This document shows positions 25,945-33,026 of a stretch of DNA of 33,026 nt, piece after piece. The notes under the pieces are model-generated. The model saw nothing but the letters and a program-made list of their open reading frames with translations, was not told the origin of the DNA and ran no database searches. Source of the DNA: Ferrithrix thermotolerans DSM 19514 (GTDB lineage Bacteria > Actinomycetota > Acidimicrobiia > Acidimicrobiales > Ilumatobacteraceae); the NCBI GenBank assembly GCA_945861025.1, contig CAMASN010000034.1, forward strand, positions 1 to 33,026. Direction: 5' to 3'. The stretch's first letter is position 1, and each line of letters begins with the position of its first letter. The position numbers and the translations under genes are program-made.

Positions 25945-27101
25945 TGGCTGAGCGTTGTGCTGTCATCGGCGTTGGGCAGACCCAGCACACTTCGTGCCGG
26001 GCCGACGTCTCTATTGCGGGCCTCGTCCGTGAAGCTGTAGATCGTGCGCTCGAGTCGGCTCAGCTCACGATGGCCGACATCGACGCGATCGTTATCGGCA
26101 AGGCCCCAGACATGCTCGAGGGTGTGATGATGCCCGAGTTGTGGCTCGTCGACTCACTCGCAGCGGCCGGTAAGCCCGTGTTCCGCGTGCACACCGCAGG
26201 CAGCGTTGGCGGCTCCACCGCAATCGTTGCCGCACAGCATGTGATGTCGGGCGTGCACAAGCGTGTACTCACCGTTGGCTTCGAAAAGCAGAGCGACGGC
26301 AACGCTATGTGGGCGCTGTCGGTGCCAATGCCATTCGGTATGCCTGTGCACGCAGGTGCCGGCGGCTACTTCTCGCCAATCATCCGCTCGTACATCAAGC
26401 GCAGCGGCGCACCAGCGCACATTGGTTGCATGGTGGCCGTGAAAGACCGCACCAACGCGTGCCGCAACCCATACGCGCATCTGCACGAGCCCGATTGGAC
26501 ACTCGAAAAGGCGATGGCCAGCCCGATGTTGTGGGATCCAGTGCGCATGGTCGAGACCTGCCCAAGCAGCGACGGCGCAATGGCATTGGTGCTCGCCAGC
26601 GAAGATGTCGCCGATGCCCACGACGGCCCCAAGGCATGGGTTCACGCCACCGCAATGCGCAGCGAGCCAACCTCATTTGCCGGTCGCAATCAGGTGAGTC
26701 CCAAGGCCAGCGAAGACTGTGCCAACGACCTGTGGCGTAAGGCTGGCATCACCTCACCAATCGACGAAATCGATGCTGTCGAGATGTACGTCCCGTTCGC
26801 CTGGTTCGAACCAATGTGGCTCGAGAGCCTCGGCTTTGCCCCCAAGGATCACGGCTGGCGCTTCGTTGAAGACGGCGTCACCGAGATGACCGGTCGTTTA
26901 CCGGTGAACTGCAGCGGCGGTGTGTTGTCAACGAACCCCATCGGCGCCAGCGGCATGCTGCGCTTCGGCGAGGCCGCAATGCAAGTGATGGGTATTGCCG
27001 GCGAGCATCAGGTCGACAGCGTGCGTAAAGCATTCGGTCACGCCTATGGCGGCGGCAGCCAGTTCTTCGCAATGTGGGTCGTCGGCAAAGACAAGCCCTA
27101 G
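25944..27101 (+). CDS. Second thiolase-fold protein (Ltp-like), catalytic Cys replaced
   Basis: A 385-residue thiolase-superfamily protein. The nucleophile region FRVHTAGSVGGSTA has Gly (G86) where the catalytic Cys would be. VEMYVPFAWFEP (Y282) corresponds to the VEVYDCFT-like motif of lipid-transfer proteins, and VNCSGGVLSTNPIGASG to the glycine loop; GHAYGGGSQFF closes the protein. The ATG at 25944 is chosen for its overlap with the previous stop; a GTG three bases earlier is possible. With the two DUF35-type proteins and the preceding paralogue it probably forms a carbon-carbon lyase or condensing complex acting on an acyl-CoA. Retro-aldol chemistry is an inference from the Ltp2 family. 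Confidence 0.87.
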   Translation: MAERCAVIGVGQTQHTSCRADVSIAGLVREAVDRALESAQLTMADIDAIVIGKAPDMLEGVMMPELWLVDSLAAAGKPVFRVHTAGSVGGSTAIVAAQHVMSGVHKRVLTVGFEKQSDGNAMWALSVPMPFGMPVHAGAGGYFSPIIRSYIKRSGAPAHIGCMVAVKDRTNACRNPYAHLHEPDWTLEKAMASPMLWDPVRMVETCPSSDGAMALVLASEDVADAHDGPKAWVHATAMRSEPTSFAGRNQVSPKASEDCANDLWRKAGITSPIDEIDAVEMYVPFAWFEPMWLESLGFAPKDHGWRFVEDGVTEMTGRLPVNCSGGVLSTNPIGASGMLRFGEAAMQVMGIAGEHQVDSVRKAFGHAYGGGSQFFAMWVVGKDKP

Positions 27102-27111
27102 GGTCAATCGG

Positions 27112-28485
27112 ATGCAGCAGCATTCGTCCACAGAGTTTGACGTCATCATCATTGGCACGGGATCGGGCAACAGCTTGCTCACTCCCGAGTGGGACAACCT
27201 GCGCGTCGCCATCGTCGAGAAGGATGTTTTCGGTGGCACCTGTCTGAACCGCGGCTGCATCCCAACAAAGATGTTGGTGTACACCGCCGATGTGGTGTCA
27301 CACATCCAAAATGCGTCAAAGTTCGGCATTGATGCCACCGTGAACCAGGTGCGTTGGCCCGACATCGTGAACCGCGTTTTCGGTCGCATCGATTCGATCC
27401 CCCCTAGCGGTAAGGCGTATCGCGAGTCGCTCGACAATGTGCGCGTGTTCACCGGCGAGGGCACCTTCGTGGCACCCAAGGTGATCGAGGTCAACGGCGA
27501 GCAGATCACAGCCAAGCACATCGTGGTGGCCGCCGGAGCACGGCCAACGCTGCCACATATTGACGGACTCGATGCTGTCGATTTCCACACAAGCGACACC
27601 ATCATGCGCATCGAGTCGGTGCCCGAGCACCTCATCATTTTTGGTGGCGGCTACATTGCGACCGAGATGGCGCATGTGTTCGCAGCGATGGGCAGTCGCA
27701 TCACCATGATCATTCGCAGTGGGCGCTTGTTGGCCCGCGAAGACGAGGCCGTCAGCGAACGTTTCACCGAGCTCTACAGCAAGCGATTCGATGTACGCAC
27801 TCACACCCACATCGGCCGCGTCGATCAGGCCAATGGCGAAATCACCGTGAAGGTCAAAACCGATGGCCACACTCATCACATCACCGGCGATGCACTACTC
27901 GTCGCAATCGGTCGCACCCCCAATGGCGATCTGATGGACCTCGGATCAGCCGGCGTTGAGCTCGACGAAGACGGCTTCATCATCACCGACGAGTATCTGC
28001 GCACAAACGTGCCCGGTGTGTGGGCCCTTGGCGACGTCACCAATCCGAATCAGCTCAAGCATGTAGCCAACGCCGAATGCCGCGCGGTGGCGCACAACAT
28101 CATCCATCCCGACACCATGCGCACCGCCGACCTGTGGCCTATCCCCCACGCCGTATTCGCAGATCCGCAGGTGGCCTCAGTAGGCGAAACCGAACAGTCG
28201 CTGCGCGCCGCCGGCCTGCCTTACATCACCGCCGTGCAGCGTTATGCCGACGTCGCATATGGGTGGGCGATGGAAGACACCGACCACTTCTGCAAGCTCA
28301 TCGCCGACCCCAACACGCGTCAGTTACTGGGCGCTCACATCATTGGGCCGCAGTCGAGCATCTTGATTCAGCAGCTCATTCAGGGAATGAAGTTTGGGCA
28401 AACTGTCGACCAGATGGCGCGTGAGCAGATCTACATTCATCCGGCGCTGACCGAACTGGTCGAGAACGCCCTGCTACAGCTGTAG
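27112..28485 (+). CDS. mtr: Mycothione reductase
   Basis: A 457-residue FAD/NADPH disulfide reductase that reduces mycothiol disulfide. It resembles the mycobacterial enzyme throughout: DVIIIGTGSGNSLL at the N-terminus, the redox pair C44/C49 in FGGTCLNRGCIPTKML, VFGRIDSIPPSGKAYR, DFHTSDTIMRIESVPEHLIIFGGGYIATEMAHVF, ALGDVTNPNQLKHVANAE, YGDVAYGW-like YADVAYGWAMEDT, and the C-terminal IHPALTELVENALL with the catalytic His. GTGSGN and YGWAMEDT separate it from dihydrolipoamide dehydrogenase and mercuric reductase. It starts ten bases after the thiolase-fold gene and may be the last gene of that operon. It shows that the host makes mycothiol. Confidence 0.94.
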   Translation: MQQHSSTEFDVIIIGTGSGNSLLTPEWDNLRVAIVEKDVFGGTCLNRGCIPTKMLVYTADVVSHIQNASKFGIDATVNQVRWPDIVNRVFGRIDSIPPSGKAYRESLDNVRVFTGEGTFVAPKVIEVNGEQITAKHIVVAAGARPTLPHIDGLDAVDFHTSDTIMRIESVPEHLIIFGGGYIATEMAHVFAAMGSRITMIIRSGRLLAREDEAVSERFTELYSKRFDVRTHTHIGRVDQANGEITVKVKTDGHTHHITGDALLVAIGRTPNGDLMDLGSAGVELDEDGFIITDEYLRTNVPGVWALGDVTNPNQLKHVANAECRAVAHNIIHPDTMRTADLWPIPHAVFADPQVASVGETEQSLRAAGLPYITAVQRYADVAYGWAMEDTDHFCKLIADPNTRQLLGAHIIGPQSSILIQQLIQGMKFGQTVDQMAREQIYIHPALTELVENALLQL

Positions 28486-28501
28486 TTGCATGTGCAACTA
28501 C
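28482..28501. terminator. Perfect palindrome holding both convergent stop codons
   Basis: GTAGTTGCA-TG-TGCAACTAC is a perfect inverted repeat with 9-base arms. It contains the TAG of mtr (28483-28485) and, on the other strand, the TAG of the acyl-CoA synthetase (28500-28498). RNA from either side can form a 7-8-bp hairpin. No T-run follows, so it is a bidirectional terminator or stability element only by inference. Confidence 0.55.
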
Positions 28502-30159
28502 TTAGTGTCGGCGATTTGACGCTGCAACTCGCGCTTGAGGATCTTGCCCGACGCGTTACGCGGCAGCGCCTCGGTGAAGAAGACCACGTGTGCTGGCACC
28601 TTGAACGAGGCCAAACGCACCGCAACGTGATCGCGAATCTCTTGTGCCGTGAGTTGTGCGCCAGCCTTGACCAAAATAGCTACCGCTACCTCTTCGCCAA
28701 GACGTTCGTGTGGAATACCAAACACTGCCGCCTCGTGCACGCTGTCGTGATCGTAGACAGCGGCCTCAACCTCGGCGCAATACACATTTTCACCAGCACG
28801 CAGAATCATGTCCTTCACGCGGTCTTCAACGTAAATGAATCCCTCGTCGTCGAGATGACCAAGGTCGCCCGACCGCAGCCAACCGTCGACGATTGTCTCG
28901 GCTGTTGCCTCTGGGCGATTCCAGTAACCGCGAATGAGGTTCGGGCCTTTGAACCAGATCTCGCCGCGCTCGCCCACTGACAGCGCATTGCCCTCGGGAT
29001 CGCGAACGCCAATGGTCATGATCGGGACAACGCGACCTGAACTGGTGGGCTTATTCACGTAATCCTGGCCACGGTTGCCTGGGCCATACGCATTGGTCTC
29101 GGTCATGCCGTAGCCGATGGTGGGCTTGCCCTTGGCGAAGCTGCTCGAGACCTTCTCGACCAATGCTGGTGGCGCAGGTGCTCCACCGCCACCGATGTCG
29201 CGCAGACTCGATGTATCAAACTCGCTAAAACGTGGTGAGTGCACGAGATCCCAACTCTGGGTTGGCACGCCCACAAAGTTCGTGACGTGCTCACGCTCGA
29301 TCAACTCGAGCGCCTTGTCGGCATCCCACTTGTACATGATGACTAGCTTCACGCCGCCGGCGAAGCAGCCGAGCATCACGGGCACGCAACCGGTGACATG
29401 GAACAGCGGCACAATCAAGATGAACGCGGGCGGATGCGTGAGCGGCTCAGATGGTTGGCGCAAGCGCTCGGCAGCGGCACGACACGAGAACGCCATCATC
29501 GCTTGAATGATCGCGCCATGCGTAGACACCGCACCCTTTGGCCGCCCGGTGGTGCCCGATGTGTACAAAATAGTGGCGTCGTCGTGCGGACCAATGTCGA
29601 CCTGCGGCATCGGCGTGCCGGCAATGACGACGTCGTTCCATGTGTCGACGCCAGCGGGAACCGTGTCGAGGCGAACGCCGATGATTCGCGTGCCCAACCG
29701 GACGCACGACGACAACGAGCGATCAATGCGGATGTCGTCGGCGATGAGCACCTTGGCACCGCAATCTTCGAGAGCGAAGTCCATTTCGTCTTCAGTCCAC
29801 CACGAGTTCATCGACACCGAGATGGCGCCGATTGAAGTGATCGCGGCAAACGCAATCACCCACTCGGGAAAGTTGCGCATCGCAACCGCAACGCAATCTC
29901 CCTTGCGCACTCCGTAACGCTCAAACAGGGCCGCTCCAAGCGCAGCGCTTGTCTCGCGAACCTGACCGAACGTGTAGTTCTCGTCTTCGTAGACCAAGAA
30001 CGTGGACTCGGCAGGCGCCGACGCATAGAACGCTGTGAGGTTCGATGGGGCGTTCACAAACACCCGCTGCATCGAGCCGTTAATCAGCGCATCGCCGATC
30101 TCAAACTGGCCGCCAGCCGCGGTTGTCTGCCCCATTGCCTCATCAAATGTAATCCCCAT
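28498..30159 (-). CDS. Acyl-CoA synthetase (long-chain fatty acid-CoA ligase type)
   Basis: A 553-residue adenylate-forming enzyme making an acyl-CoA from a free acid, ATP and CoA. Motifs are YTSGTTGRPKG (199-209), the PLFHVTG region, GYGMTETNAYG (A5), DGWLRSGDLGHLDDEGF (A7), EDRVKDMILRAGENVY (A8) and the C-terminal PRNASGKILKREL lysine (A10). All are intact, so it should be active. It belongs to a different branch from the synthetase at 14989, having S-G-T-T-G and R-P-K-G where that one has G-G-T-T-G and M-P-K-G. The ATG at 30159 is the first sensible start; the ATG at 30135 is an alternative. It is divergent from the OYE-type gene, with palindrome C between them. Confidence 0.93.
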   Translation of the reverse strand: MGITFDEAMGQTTAAGGQFEIGDALINGSMQRVFVNAPSNLTAFYASAPAESTFLVYEDENYTFGQVRETSAALGAALFERYGVRKGDCVAVAMRNFPEWVIAFAAITSIGAISVSMNSWWTEDEMDFALEDCGAKVLIADDIRIDRSLSSCVRLGTRIIGVRLDTVPAGVDTWNDVVIAGTPMPQVDIGPHDDATILYTSGTTGRPKGAVSTHGAIIQAMMAFSCRAAAERLRQPSEPLTHPPAFILIVPLFHVTGCVPVMLGCFAGGVKLVIMYKWDADKALELIEREHVTNFVGVPTQSWDLVHSPRFSEFDTSSLRDIGGGGAPAPPALVEKVSSSFAKGKPTIGYGMTETNAYGPGNRGQDYVNKPTSSGRVVPIMTIGVRDPEGNALSVGERGEIWFKGPNLIRGYWNRPEATAETIVDGWLRSGDLGHLDDEGFIYVEDRVKDMILRAGENVYCAEVEAAVYDHDSVHEAAVFGIPHERLGEEVAVAILVKAGAQLTAQEIRDHVAVRLASFKVPAHVVFFTEALPRNASGKILKRELQRQIADTK

Positions 30160-30208
30160 GGCCCACACTCTTACATCCGTAACGCCTGACAACCTCGTCC
30201 AAGTGCGA

Positions 30209-30225
30209 TCTGACGTAACGTCGGA
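30209..30225. promoter_or_regulatory. Palindromic operator, copy C (synthetase / OYE divergent gap)
   Basis: TCTGACG-TAA-CGTCGGA has 7-base arms with one mismatch and shares ATCTGACG with copies A and B. It lies in the 69-base gap between two divergent genes and ends three bases before the GTG of the flavoenzyme. If that GTG is the true start the site lies within the core promoter of a nearly leaderless message; otherwise the ATG at 30247 is used. Confidence 0.7.
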
Positions 30226-30228
30226 TTC

Positions 30229-32370
30229 GTGACCGACTTTCGCACCATGTTGAGCCCCGCATCGATCGGATCGATGACTCTGCCCAACCGGGTGATCCTG
30301 CCTGCGATGGACATGAACCATTGCGATGAGGGTGCCATCACGGTGACCGAGGTCGAGCACTATTCGGCTCGAGCCGCCGGTGGGTGCTCATTGGTAATTA
30401 CTGGGGCCTCAGCGGTCTCGTGGCCCCTCGGAGCCACCTCTCGCAAGCAGCCCGGGCTGAGCGACGACCGTTTCATTCCAGGTCTGACGGCGCTTGCCGA
30501 TGGCGTTCACGCTGCTGGCGGGCGAGTCTGTGTGCAGCTGTGCCACCACGGCAAAACCGCCAGTGTCGACTCGGCCGATGGACGGCCGCAGCTCGTGCCA
30601 AACCCTCCACCAGATCGCATGGATCTGAGCGCGCTCGCCGACAATCCCATCGACGAGCTCATGCGCCTCGCCACGGCAACGCAGGGTAAGCCCGCTACCT
30701 ACAAGTCAGCTACCGCCGACGATTTGGTGTGGGTCGCCGAACAGTTCGCCGACGCTGCGGCGCGTGTGCAATCAGCCGGCTGCGATGCCGTCGAGATTCA
30801 CGGCGCGCACGGATACTTGATCTCCACCTTCTTGTCGTCGGCCTACAACTTGCGCACCGACGAGTACGGCGGCGACCTTTATGGCCGCTCGCGCTTACTT
30901 GTCGAAGTGATTCGCTCTGTTCGTGCACGGGTCGGCGTCGACTTCCCCATCATCGTGCGCCTCAACGGCTGCGAATACGGAATTCCCGGCGGTATCACTC
31001 CCGAAGAAACCGCGGCCACGGCCCGCCTCGCCGAGGCGGCTGGGGCCGACGCCATTCATGTATCGGCCAACGCCGTGAATCCGTTTCGCGACTTCACCCT
31101 TGGCCCACTTCCGGCCGAGGTTGGCCAATACCGCGAGATGGCGGCCACCGTGAAACGCGCTGTGCGAATTCCAGTGATTGCTGTTGGCCGACTGTTGCCT
31201 GAGATCGCCGAAGAAATGCTTGCTGCTGGCGAGTGCGACTTCGTGTCTCTCGGCCGTCAGCAGCTCGCCGATTCCGAACTCGTCAACAAACTCGCCGAGG
31301 GCAAGCGCGCATCGATTCGCCCGTGCATCAACTGTTACGTATGCGTCGAGCAGAACTTCTTCGACGCACCACCCCGATGCGCGGTGAACCCTGCGCTTGG
31401 CCATGAGATCGCTGCAACCCAACAGATTGCACTCACCGCAAGGCCCGTTCATGTCGTCGTTATTGGGGGCGGTCCGGGCGGCCTCGAAGCAGCGCGCATT
31501 GCTTCGCAGCGCGGCCATCGCGTCACCCTGCTCGAGCGCGGTGATCGGCTCGGCGGAACGATGTGGTTCAGCCAACTCACCACGCCAGCGAACGAGATGT
31601 TGGTCGATTGGCTCTGCCACGAAGTTCGCCAGAACGGCGTCGACATCAAGCTCGGGCATACCGCCACCGTCGAATCGATCACGAGAATGCAGCCCGACAT
31701 TGTGGTGGTTGCAACGGGAGCCAAACGTGATCGGCTCGCTGTGCTGGGCGGCGACCTCGACCACGTGCGATCGGGCGACGAGATGCGCGCCCTCATTATC
31801 GGCGACACCGACGACAGTGCCGGCGGAAAACAGTCGCTCCTCAACCGAGCCGCACTCGCCGTCGGACGCACACTGCGACTCACCAAGAGCGCCGACACCA
31901 TCCGATCGTTGTCACGCCGCTGGATGCCCGTGGGCAAGCACATCGTCATCGTGGGCGGAGGCCTTGTTGGTCTTGAGCTCGCCGAGTTTCTTGCCGAGCG
32001 CGACCGCACAGTCACGGTGCTCGAGCAGGGACCGCATTTTGGATTGCCCATGGCAATGCCGCGCCGGTGGACTGCGGTGCTCAAGACCTCGAACCACGGG
32101 GTCACATTGGTGCGCAACGCACAGGTCACTGAGATCACTGCAACCCACGTGCTGTACCAGGTTCACACTGCCGACGGCACGGCGACGGGCGATGTGATCT
32201 CGGTTACCGCAACCGATGTCATCATCGCCAGCGAGGTGCGCAGCGACACCAGCCTTGCCGACCATCTTCGCGACGCAGGCCTTGTTGTGCACGTGGTTGG
32301 CGACGCTGGCGAGGTCGGCTACATCGAAGGTGCGATGCATTCGGCGCATGCGGTAGCAGTGGCTCTCTGA
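30229..32370 (+). CDS. OYE-type NADH:flavin oxidoreductase with Fe-S cluster and FAD domain
   Basis: A 713-residue three-domain reductase like 2,4-dienoyl-CoA reductase and BaiCD/BaiH. The N-terminal FMN barrel begins LSPASIGSMTLPNRVILPAMD and includes CHHGKTAS, EIHGAHGYLISTFLSSAYNLRTDEYGG and the phosphate-binding VSLGRQQLADSE. The [4Fe-4S] ligands are C366, C369, C372 and C384. The FAD site is VVVIGGGPGGLEAA (about 409-422) and the NADH site VGGGLVGLELAEFL. Such enzymes reduce conjugated double bonds of acyl-CoAs, steroids or terpenoids. The GTG at 30229 gives the best length; ATG at 30247 (MLSP) is equally compatible. It is divergent from an acyl-CoA synthetase and behind palindrome C, which ties it to the same catabolic set. 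Confidence 0.93.
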   Translation: MTDFRTMLSPASIGSMTLPNRVILPAMDMNHCDEGAITVTEVEHYSARAAGGCSLVITGASAVSWPLGATSRKQPGLSDDRFIPGLTALADGVHAAGGRVCVQLCHHGKTASVDSADGRPQLVPNPPPDRMDLSALADNPIDELMRLATATQGKPATYKSATADDLVWVAEQFADAAARVQSAGCDAVEIHGAHGYLISTFLSSAYNLRTDEYGGDLYGRSRLLVEVIRSVRARVGVDFPIIVRLNGCEYGIPGGITPEETAATARLAEAAGADAIHVSANAVNPFRDFTLGPLPAEVGQYREMAATVKRAVRIPVIAVGRLLPEIAEEMLAAGECDFVSLGRQQLADSELVNKLAEGKRASIRPCINCYVCVEQNFFDAPPRCAVNPALGHEIAATQQIALTARPVHVVVIGGGPGGLEAARIASQRGHRVTLLERGDRLGGTMWFSQLTTPANEMLVDWLCHEVRQNGVDIKLGHTATVESITRMQPDIVVVATGAKRDRLAVLGGDLDHVRSGDEMRALIIGDTDDSAGGKQSLLNRAALAVGRTLRLTKSADTIRSLSRRWMPVGKHIVIVGGGLVGLELAEFLAERDRTVTVLEQGPHFGLPMAMPRRWTAVLKTSNHGVTLVRNAQVTEITATHVLYQVHTADGTATGDVISVTATDVIIASEVRSDTSLADHLRDAGLVVHVVGDAGEVGYIEGAMHSAHAVAVAL

Positions 32371-32427
32371 GCGCAGATTGTCGTTGCTTTCGCATCAAGG
32401 CGCGCCCATCGTGAACAATGTGCAACT

Positions 32428-33026
32428 GTGAGCGCACTCTCGACCCCTCAACAATCCATCGTGACCCTCGATCTTGAGGGCGTGCTCGTCCCTGAGATCT
32501 GGATCGCGGTCGCTGAGCGCACCGGTATCGAAGCGTTGCGCCGCACCACGCGCGACGAACCCGACTACGACGTGCTCATGCGTGGCCGCCTGCAATTGCT
32601 CAGCGAGCATGGCCTCACGATGTCAACCATTGCCGACGTGATCTCCACGTTGTCGCCACTCGAAGGCGCACGCAAGTTCCTCGACACACTTCGCTCGATG
32701 ACTCAGGTCTTGCTGCTCTCCGACACGTTCGAGCAGTTTGGCCAGCCACTCATGCGCCAGTTGGGATTCCCCACCTTGATCTGCCACCGACTCGTGGTCG
32801 AGAACGATCAGATCGTCGATTACAAACTTCGCCTTCCCGACCAAAAACGTGAGGCCGTACGCGCCCTGCACGGTTTGAACTATCGCGTCATCGCCGCTGG
32901 CGACTCGTTCAACGACACCGCCATGCTGACAGAAGCCGATGCAGGCTTTCTGTTTCACGCACCCGACAGCATCAAGACAATGTTCCCGCAGTTCACCGCC
33001 GTCGACGAATACGACGAACTGTTGGC
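32428..33026 (+). CDS. thrH: ThrH: phosphoserine phosphatase / homoserine phosphotransferase, partial
   Basis: The gene runs off the right edge after 199 codons. It is a HAD-superfamily protein very similar to Pseudomonas ThrH: the nucleophile motif VTLDLEGVLVPEIWIA (DxE instead of the usual DxD, characteristic of ThrH), TTRDEPDYDVLMRGRL, the SDTFEQFGQPLMRQLGFPTLICH block with motif II, and AAGDSFNDTAMLTEADAGFLFHAPD with motif IV. ThrH dephosphorylates phosphoserine and can move the phosphate to homoserine. The start is the GTG at 32428; few residues are missing, as the family is about 205 long. It follows the flavoenzyme by 57 bases and its role is unrelated to that gene. Confidence 0.93.
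   Translation, partial: MSALSTPQQSIVTLDLEGVLVPEIWIAVAERTGIEALRRTTRDEPDYDVLMRGRLQLLSEHGLTMSTIADVISTLSPLEGARKFLDTLRSMTQVLLLSDTFEQFGQPLMRQLGFPTLICHRLVVENDQIVDYKLRLPDQKREAVRALHGLNYRVIAAGDSFNDTAMLTEADAGFLFHAPDSIKTMFPQFTAVDEYDELL

Overview
The window looks like a chromosome segment of a high-GC actinobacterium. Mycothione reductase (a mycothiol enzyme), three F420-type luciferase-like oxidoreductases, a SufB-SufD-Rieske-SufC operon and a 13E12/DUF222 HNH gene behind a LexA-like box all point that way. An Acidimicrobiia-like lineage is my best guess, but no rRNA or phylogenetic marker is present to prove it. No tRNA, rRNA, CRISPR array or insertion sequence was seen. Genes are densely packed and no stretch over 300 bases lacks one.

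Layout. 1-2030 (minus) holds a partial SRPBCC gene and an amidohydrolase; sampled lines here are about 50% GC against 60-70% elsewhere. 2081-6939 (minus) is a Suf iron-sulfur assembly operon in transcription order sufB, a small four-cysteine protein, sufD, a Rieske ferredoxin, sufC, a pterin-carbinolamine dehydratase and ybaK. Divergent from it is argG (7123-8448), convergent with an M20 peptidase (8460-9560). An S15/CocE-like lipoprotein hydrolase and an XRE/MmyB-type regulator follow on the plus strand.

12843-16560 (plus) is an operon of a luciferase-like oxidoreductase, a DUF7064-like protein and an acyl-CoA synthetase. 16571-22948 holds a polytopic membrane protein, a possible 50-residue lipoprotein, two divergent luciferase-like oxidoreductases, an atypical GH1 glycosidase and the HNH gene. 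23084-32370 is a second catabolic block: a crotonase, divergent from an operon of two OB-fold DUF35-type proteins, two thiolase-fold proteins without the catalytic cysteine, and mycothione reductase; then an acyl-CoA synthetase divergent from an OYE-type Fe-S flavoenzyme. The window ends inside thrH.

The most interesting signal is a repeated palindrome, ATCTGACG-N3-(C/T)GTC(A/G)GA, found only at 12796, 23869 and 30209. All three copies are intergenic and lie just upstream of catabolic transcription units, two of them between divergent genes. Together they define a candidate regulon of about ten genes for activation and ring or side-chain breakdown of an unidentified carboxylic acid, with steroid- or terpenoid-like chemistry suggested by the DUF35/thiolase-fold pairs. 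The presumed TetR-type regulator is not in the window. A second strong signal is a near-consensus promoter for the HNH gene with a LexA-like SOS box filling its 17-bp spacer.
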